DNA of 64,000 nt from Mycoplasma miroungirhinis (GTDB lineage: Bacteria > Bacillota_I > Bacilli_A > Mycoplasmatales > Metamycoplasmataceae): contig NZ_CP053097.1 in assembly GCF_013008815.1 (NCBI RefSeq), forward strand, positions 558,001 through 622,000. The letters run 5' to 3'. The notes below the pieces were generated by a model that was not told the origin of the DNA, made no database searches, and saw only the letters and a program-made list of their open reading frames with translations. The position numbers and the translations under genes are program-made. Positions 57,590-64,000 of this stretch are shown here, in pieces (position 1 is the first letter of the stretch; each line of letters opens with the position of its first letter).

Positions 57590-59820
57590 TATAATTCAAC
57601 TCTTTGTGTAGTTTCTATATCAAATAAGTGTAATTTTTCAACATTTTTTAAGCTTAGAGATATTTTTTCACCGATTTCATAACGATCTTTTTTAGTTAAA
57701 TAAACATTTGCTAAAACATTTAAATCTTCAAGAAAAATTTGTGATTGAATTTCTTTTCCTAAATATTCAACTGTTTTTAATGTTCCTTGAATAAATCCAT
57801 TTTCATCTTCAACTAAAGATTCACCTCTAAATCCAACTTTAATTGTTTGATGTGGATAATTTTTAATTTCTTTAATAGCTTTATCATTAATATAAATTCA
57901 ATTATCTTTAATTTTAGATTCAATAATTGTAATTTCTGGCATACCTAAGAATTTTGCAACAAATTCATTTGTAGGTTTTTCATATAATTCCATAGGTGTT
58001 CCAGATTGTTGTACTAAAGCTGTTGACATACAAATAATTTTGTCACTAATTGACATAGCTTCTTCTTGATCATGAGTAACAAAAACAGTTGTAATTCCAC
58101 TTTGTCTTTGTAAATCACGAATTCATTTTCTTGTAGAAATACGTAATTTAGCATCTAAGTTACTTAAAGGTTCATCTAAAAGTAAAATTTTTGGTTTTTT
58201 AACAATTGCTCTAGCTATAGCAACACGTTGTTGTTGTCCACCACTTAATTGAGTAGGTCTTTTAATTAAGTTTTTAGTTATATCTACTCTTTGAGCAACT
58301 TCTAAAACATCACGGTTGATTGCTTCTGAAATAGTTACTATTTCTTTTGAAAGTTCATTAATTTTAACTTGTAATTCTACAGGTAACAGTTTTTGTAATT
58401 TTGTTATTTTTGCGTTAAATGATGAAGCTTGAATATTTTCTTTTGCAAAAATAGGTTCAAAAGCTTTTAAAATTGCTTCTTTATATTTAACTTTAACATC
58501 TTTTTCTAATAATTTATTACGTTTTTTAGTTTCTTGAATTTTTATATTAATTTCATGTTTACGCGCTAGTAATGAATCAGCACGATACATTTTTTTGGCA
58601 ACCGCTAAATCACATTTATTTTTCACTAAAAACATTTTATATTCTAATTTATAAATAATTTGAAGAGCTTTTTGATAAGTTTTAAAAATTTCAGATGTTA
58701 TTATTTCATTTGTATTAACATTTATAAAATTTTTAAAATTTGTAATAAATAAATTTTGAATATTTGTTTGTAAATTTTGAAATTTTATTTTTAATTCTTC
58801 TAATCTAGAATGTTCAATTTCAAATAAATCAGCCATATGTTTTTTATATACTAATGCTTGTTCATATTTTAAATAACGCATACCAATTTTATAAAACATA
58901 TGAGCATTATCTTTTGCTAATGCATAAGTAGTTTTATTATCTAGTTCTAAACTATATTTGTCTTTTAATGAAAGTTCTTTAAAGTCTTTTCATTCTTTAT
59001 CTCTTAATTGTTTTTCTGTTTGTTTAAATTCATTTATATATAAATTAAATTCATCTAATAATGATTTAATATTATCTGCAATGCTTAAATATCTTTGATC
59101 ATAACTAAAATCAATAAAAGATTTAGATACTTTTAAATTACTTTTAAATGTATTAATATTTTTAATTAATTCTTTAGTTAATTTATTACCCTGAGCTAAT
59201 TTTCTTGCTTCTAGTCTTGAAATATCATTTGATGAAGCTTCAGTTAAATCATTTTTTTGACTACGTAATTCTAATAAATATTTATGAGCTTCTTTTGGGT
59301 TATCAATACTCATAAAGAATTGTTTTTGAAGTTGTTGACATTCAATTTCAGAAACATTATAATGGCGTAATATTAATTCATAAATTTTATATTGTGCACG
59401 ACGTGAGTTTTCAATGGTTTCAGCTTTTCAGTGTTCATCATTTGCTAATGGAAATGCAATATTATCATATACAGTCATATGTGGATATAAAGCATAATTT
59501 TGAAAAACAAGACCTAATTCTCTTTGTTGTGGTGAATATTTTGTTACATCTATTCCACTAAAGAAAATTTTTCCACTTGTTGGTTTTAATAATCCACTTA
59601 TTGCATTTAACGTTGTTGATTTACCACTACCACTAGGCCCTAATAATGTAACTAATTCACCTTTTTGAATGGAAAAAGAAACATTATCAACAGCAATAGC
59701 ATCTCCAAAGTCAATAACTAAATCTTTAATTTCAATAGCAGGAATAGATTTTTTATTTTCAAAACGCTCTTGAGCATACTTAAAAACTTGTTCTTGGTGT
59801 TTTTTAATTAAATCTGACAT
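57589..59820 (-). CDS. ABC importer ATPase (MalK/UgpC type) with large internal insertion
   Basis: 743-residue ATPase, about twice the usual length. Walker [10 protein letters not shown] (61-69) and the Q-loop [11 protein letters not shown] (about 105-115) are followed by roughly 365 extra residues, helical and Lys/Glu-rich, before the signature LSGGQQQR (525-532), Walker B ILLLDEP and switch VTHDQEEAM. The C-terminal MalK-like regulatory domain (TOBE region) is present. Insertions at this point exist in other mycoplasma UgpC/MsmK-like ATPases, but this one is very long. Start ATG 59820 follows AAAGGAGAAAGG. TGA codons are Trp. Confidence 0.92.
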
Positions 59821-59830
59821 CCTTTCTCCT

Positions 59831-60721
59831 TTACTTGTTATTTGTTTTGTGCTTATCTAAAAATAAGAAAATGTTATCCTCTGCTTCTACATAATATCCA
59901 TTTTCTAAAAGTGAAGGAAGAAACATAAAAGTTGATATAACATCTCCATGACTTAAAAATACTTTTCTTTGTAATTCTTCAGGAGTTTTAAAATCTTTAT
60001 AAAAACCTAATCTTTTTAAAACAGCATAATTTGTTGCATAGGCAAAATCTTTTAAAAATAAGCTAGCAATAGAATCTTTTTGTTTTTTATTAAATTCTAG
60101 TTTTCAAGATTCTATATTTTCTTTAGTAAATCTTGGTAATGTATAACCATCTTTTAACATTCTATATTCAAAACATTCTTCAAAATTTTTACCAAAAAAT
60201 GTTATTCCCACTTCTCTATCATAAGTTTGTTGGTGCAATAAAATTGTTCTAACTTTTTGATTTAAAATTAATGATTTTGCATGCTCTGTGTCTAAATCTG
60301 AATATTTTTGTTCAATTTCTGAAACATTTGGTACATTTGGTGAACGAGTTTCGGGTGTATCTAACCCTCAACATCTAATTTTGACTTGTTTTTTTTCTCC
60401 ATCTTTTTCATATTCTAATAAATATGTATCACCATCAAATACTTTAATTACAGTTCCTTCAATATAACCAAATTTTTGTCAATATGTTGTTTTTACATCA
60501 ATTATTTTAGACTTATCATCTTCTTTATATTTTTTAATAGTAATTTCTTGATTTAATTTTTTTCCTATTTTATTATCTACTGATTTTGATTCTTGAGAAG
60601 TTATTTCTTTTTTAAAATGAGAATCTATATTGCAAGAAACACTAACCGCAGAAAAAGAAACAAAAGTCGTAATGACTAATGTTGTTAATAAAAATTTCTT
60701 TTTGAATAATTTAAATTTCAT
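59831..60721 (-). CDS. Membrane-anchored nuclease, staphylococcal nuclease (SNase) domain lipoprotein
   Basis: 296-residue lipoprotein (lipobox SVSC, Cys30) with a thermonuclease domain at about 85-260. The calcium-binding loop is KVFDGDTYLL (Asp96, Asp98); IRCWGLDTPET supplies Arg116 and Glu124, equivalents of Arg35 and Glu43 of S. aureus nuclease; the third catalytic Arg is probably Arg169 in TYDREVG. So the enzyme should be active on DNA and RNA outside the cell. It lies between the solute-binding lipoprotein (1-nt gap) and the ATPase of an ABC importer. Nuclease genes in such operons are known, for example mhp379 of M. hyopneumoniae, and are thought to feed nucleotide precursors to the importer. 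Confidence 0.9.
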
Positions 60722-60722
60722 A

Positions 60723-62816
60723 TTATTTTGTAATTACTGTTTTAATATCTTCTATAAAATTATCAAAATCATAAACTTCTCCTGAATTAGCTTTGTTAAA
60801 TGCATTTTTTGCAGCTAATTCTAAAGCATTTCTTAATGTTTGTGATTTAGGAGCTGGAACATCTTCAACTATTTTATTAGTTTTAGGGTGATCAGAAATT
60901 GATTTTAATTCTTCAAATAATATTTTGTTTGCTTTATTTCCATTGTTAGTATCAAATGGATTTGTTTTTTGAGATAAGAATGTTTTAAATGGTACTAAAT
61001 ATGAACCATAATCTGCTAATACTTCAATTGGAGTTTTTTTTGTATATGATTTTTTAGGTTTCTCAAATTCAAAAGTTTCTTCATTATTTGTTAATAATCA
61101 TTTAACAAATTGAATTGTTGCTTTGTCTTCTGAATCATTTGCATGAATTCCAATAATTGATGGACCTTGTAATGTATATTGATTAGTTTGTGATTGATCA
61201 TTAAATTTTGAAGGAGCTGCAAATCAAGCAGCTTCATTTTTTTCTAATATTTGAGTTTTATTTAAAACTTTTACATTAATAAGTGTGTCAGGTATAAAAT
61301 AATTTTTAAAGAATTTGTTATTTCCAAGTTCTCCAATGTATCAAGCACCTTCTAAAAGGGTGTCATTGTAGTATACTTTTCCATCTTTTTCTTTTAATTT
61401 TTTATCATATGCAATTATACCTTTTGCATTGTCAGATGCTAATTTTTTTAAGTTGTTGATTGTTGTTGTATCATTTTCTTTTGTACCGATATCATATTGA
61501 CCAAATTTTTTGTTTTCTTTAGTAGGTTGTTGGTATGCCTCAGCAAATAAATTATTTTTATGTCCTTGGCCATCTAAAATTGAAAAAATTGAATCTGGTT
61601 TTTCAGAATTTTTCTCTTGTAATAATTTTGCAAATTTAATATCATCTTTAATGTTTAAACTTTCTTTAAACTTGTTGAAAGTAGCACCTTTTTCTTCAAG
61701 AAATGTATATGTATATCCTGCTGTTGAACCAATATTCATTGCCATTAAATGAGTAGTTAATTTTGCTGAACCAAATGATCCTGAACCACCAATAAATATT
61801 GCTTTTGAAGCTATACCTTCTTGAACTAAATCAAAAATTTCTTTAAGTCTTTTATATTGTTCACTATCTTTTTCAACTAGTTTAGTAAAATTATATCCTC
61901 CATCTTTTTGATTATTTTTATCTTTAACAACTAATGATTCATTAACTGAGTTATTTAATGATGCAGCTAAAAGATAGGCTAAGTTAGGGAATGAATCAAA
62001 ACCTAAAATGTAGTTATTGTTTTTTGGATAAAGTTTTTTAGCTAATGTAGCAAATTTAAATAAGTCTTTATAATTTGTTAAAAAGTCTTTTTTAATTACA
62101 TAAGTTTTTAAATCTTTTAATTTTTCTTTATCTGTTTCTTTTCCACTTTCTCATGTTTTATCAATAAATTGTTTTTCGTCTGCATTGTTATTATATTGAT
62201 CCATAAAATCTTTTACTCATTCTTCTGATTCTGGATCTACTGTTGCACCATTTTCTTTTAGTTCTTGGATTAATTTTCCTAATACAGCTTTATTAACTGA
62301 GTTCATTTCTCCTGATCTAGTTGTAGGAATTGTTCAATATTCACCTTTTGGATTTCCTGCAATCTTTTTATTTATTTCTATAAAACTTTCATCAAAAAGA
62401 CCATCAATATATTTTTTAATTGGTTCAAAACTTAAATTCATATTGTATTGTGCTAATTTTGATGCATTTGTTGGATAATTTATAAATAAGTTAAAAAATG
62501 CTTTTGAATCTTTTGCTTTTAATTTTGCTTCTCAATCATCATCACTATAACCTTTACCAGCTGTAATAACTTCAACAGGTATAAATCCTGGAGTATCTTT
62601 TTGAGTTTCATTATATTTTTCAATAATAACTTTTAAAGCTTTACCTTGATTATTTGTATCTGATCAAGTTGATAAAATTTTAATTTTTCCATCAGCTTCT
62701 TGATCAAAACGTGTACCTTTGCTTATTGAGCAAGATGCAGCAATAAGAGGTGCAGAAATTGAAGCTAATACACCCAATGTTGCTAAAACGGATAAAATTT
62801 TCTTTTTATTTGTCAT
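60723..62816 (-). CDS. Extracellular solute-binding lipoprotein of the nuclease-linked ABC importer
   Basis: 697-residue lipoprotein with signal peptide and lipobox IAASC (Cys29). The mature protein resembles family-1 (maltose/glycerol-phosphate type) binding proteins: IKILSTWSDTNNQGKALKVIIEKYN near the start, GEMNSVNKAVLGKL, GIASKAIFIGGSGSFGSA and a C-terminal EEFLxFL-like segment (ATIQFVKWLLTN). It is longer than most such proteins. As first gene of the operon it presumably captures the product of the neighbouring nuclease or a sugar; sequence alone does not decide. AAAGGAGAAAA precedes ATG 62816. TGA codons are Trp. Confidence 0.88.
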
Positions 62817-62835
62817 TTTTCTCCTTTGTTATAAA

Positions 62836-62885
62836 CAAAAAAGCAATCTTAAAAGTGAAGTTACACTTCTAAAATTACTTTTTTG
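62836..62885 (-). promoter_or_regulatory. 22-bp leader hairpin of the nuclease-ABC importer operon
   Basis: Minus-strand RNA: CAAAAAAG and 14 further bases pair with the complementary arm ending CUUUUUUG, around a six-base loop. All three imperfect pairs are G-U in the minus-strand RNA but A-C in the plus-strand RNA, so the structure serves the minus transcript. It ends 20 nt before the solute-binding protein ATG and its 3' arm is U-rich. It could attenuate transcription, stabilise the mRNA or hide the ribosome binding site. Confidence 0.65.
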
Positions 62886-63024
62886 CTTTGTATATTTTTT
62901 GTATTCATATTTGTATTTTAATTTTATTACATTTATTTTATTTTTTGAAAAAATTGTTTAATAATATAATATTAATATAAAAATATTTAAATGAAAGTAA
63001 ATTAAAATATAAAAAGGAGATTAA

Positions 63025-63999
63025 ATGGCAAAAAATAGTTATAAAACTGCTGTTGAAGCAATAAATTGAGCTCAAAACATTTTTATTTTTCATCACATAA
63101 GACCTGATGGAGATTGTTTGGGTTCACAAAGAGGTTTAGCAGAATTAATTAAAACAAACTTACCTCAAAAAAATGTATATGTAATAGGAGATAATAAAAA
63201 CCTATTTCCATTCATGAACTTTAAATATGACGATATTAATAATGTACCTAAAGAACACTTTAACAATTCCTTAGCTATTGTTGTTGATGCAAATTCAAGT
63301 AATAGAATCCAAAATGTAGAACTAATTTTAAATAACACTTTTACAAAAACATTAAGAATTGATCATCACCCAGTAGAACCAGATATTAATTATGATTGAA
63401 CCTGAGAAGATGCAGAATATGCAGCTTCAGGAGAACAAATTGCATATATTGCAATGAAAGAAAACTGAAAAGTAACAGATGAAGCGGCTAAATATTGTTA
63501 TTTAGCTATAAATACTGATAGTAGCAGATTTCAATATGATTCTGTTGCACAAAGAACTTTTGATGTAACTTCTTATTTACATACAAATAATAATTTTAAA
63601 GTTTGAGATGTTAATTTTCCTCTATCAATTAGAGACGAAAGAAAAGTACGTTTTATGGCTTATGTACTTTTAAAATTTAAATTTACAAATCAAATTTCAT
63701 ATTTTCATGTAACTAAAAAAATCCAAAAGAAATTTAACTTAAATGAAGATGAAGCTAATGATGTTAATATTTTAGCTAATATTGGAGATACTAAAATTTG
63801 AGTATTTTTTATAGATACGGAAAATGGAGATATAAGAGTTAGAATTAGATCTAACGGAATTTGAATAAACCATATTGCTAAAAAATGAAGAGGTGGAGGG
63901 CATGAACTCGCAAGTGGGGCAATGTTAAAATCTAAGTCTGAAATTAAATTAATATTAAATGATCTTAAAGAGGAAATCATTAAAAATGCAAACAAATAA
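63025..63999 (+). CDS. DHH-family phosphoesterase (NrnA/MgpA type)
   Basis: 324-residue complete gene at the window edge. The DHH domain has FHHIRPDGDCLGS, VVDANSSN and RIDHHP; the DHHA1 domain ends GGGHELASGAML. These are the metal and RNA-binding motifs of bifunctional nanoRNases/pAp phosphatases, which degrade 2-5-nt RNA and 3'-phosphoadenosine phosphate. AAAGGAG lies before ATG 63025. It diverges from the nuclease-ABC operon, and nucleotide recycling would be a shared theme. Several TGA codons are Trp. Confidence 0.94.
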
Positions 64000-64000
64000 T

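Overview
The window is a very AT-rich mollicute chromosome segment from a Mycoplasma in the broad sense, probably of the M. hominis group. UGA is read as tryptophan throughout: nearly every conserved gene (polC, infB, mnmG, dnaA, ychF, tuf) stays open only if in-frame TGA codons are translated, so reading frames under the standard code look broken. Intergenic spaces are short, many genes overlap by 1-60 nt, and lipoproteins with an A/S-S-C lipobox are present. A tRNA-Trp(CCA) lies at 6.1 kb.

The replication origin lies at about 23.25-23.6 kb. dnaA, dnaN and an S4-domain gene run leftwards from it. rpmH, rnpA and yidC run rightwards. Four copies of a degenerate DnaA box (TTATTTACA) lie between dnaA and rpmH. 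Most genes point away from this site on both sides.

Left arm: an aldehyde dehydrogenase and a dimeric dUTPase (minus); three tRNAs (Leu-CAA, Leu-UAA, Lys-UUU); a plus-strand operon of a GcvH-like protein, a class-M sirtuin, a lipoate-protein ligase and an Old Yellow Enzyme homologue (2.6-6.0 kb), which looks like a lipoylation-linked ADP-ribosylation module; tRNA-Trp; and a housekeeping series rimP-nusA-ylxR-infB-rbfA-mnmG-rlmH-ychF (minus), whose first gene has a hairpin in its leader. At 14.3-15.5 kb a dihydrolipoamide acyltransferase is split into a linker-like small protein, a catalytic domain and a separate lipoyl domain. A decayed IS1634-type transposase follows, then a 929-residue coiled-coil lipoprotein whose start is preceded by 18 consecutive A residues.

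Right arm: yidC, a decayed and an intact copy of a small membrane protein, apt, a HAD phosphatase, a Ca2+-type P-ATPase, a heterodimeric ABC exporter, a phosphohexomutase-like protein without catalytic motifs, ftsY-ylxM, pyrH-frr-cdsA-polC, an ABC-2 exporter (minus), tuf with a palindromic leader, the SRP RNA, and a 949-residue surface protein. From 52 to 63 kb the minus strand carries a lipoprotein with two Opp-type permeases, then a large ABC importer operon: solute-binding lipoprotein, staphylococcal-nuclease-type lipoprotein, an ATPase with a roughly 365-residue insertion, two permeases and a 51-residue membrane peptide. Between these two transport operons, on the plus strand, is a unit with its own promoter and terminator that encodes a structured RNA of about 420 nt which I cannot assign to a known family. 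The window ends with a complete DHH phosphoesterase gene.

The best candidates for new biology are the unassigned RNA at 54.96-55.42 kb, the nuclease-ABC importer operon with its hairpin leader, the sirtuin/GcvH-like/LplA/OYE operon without a macrodomain, and the 18-A tract in front of the large lipoprotein.
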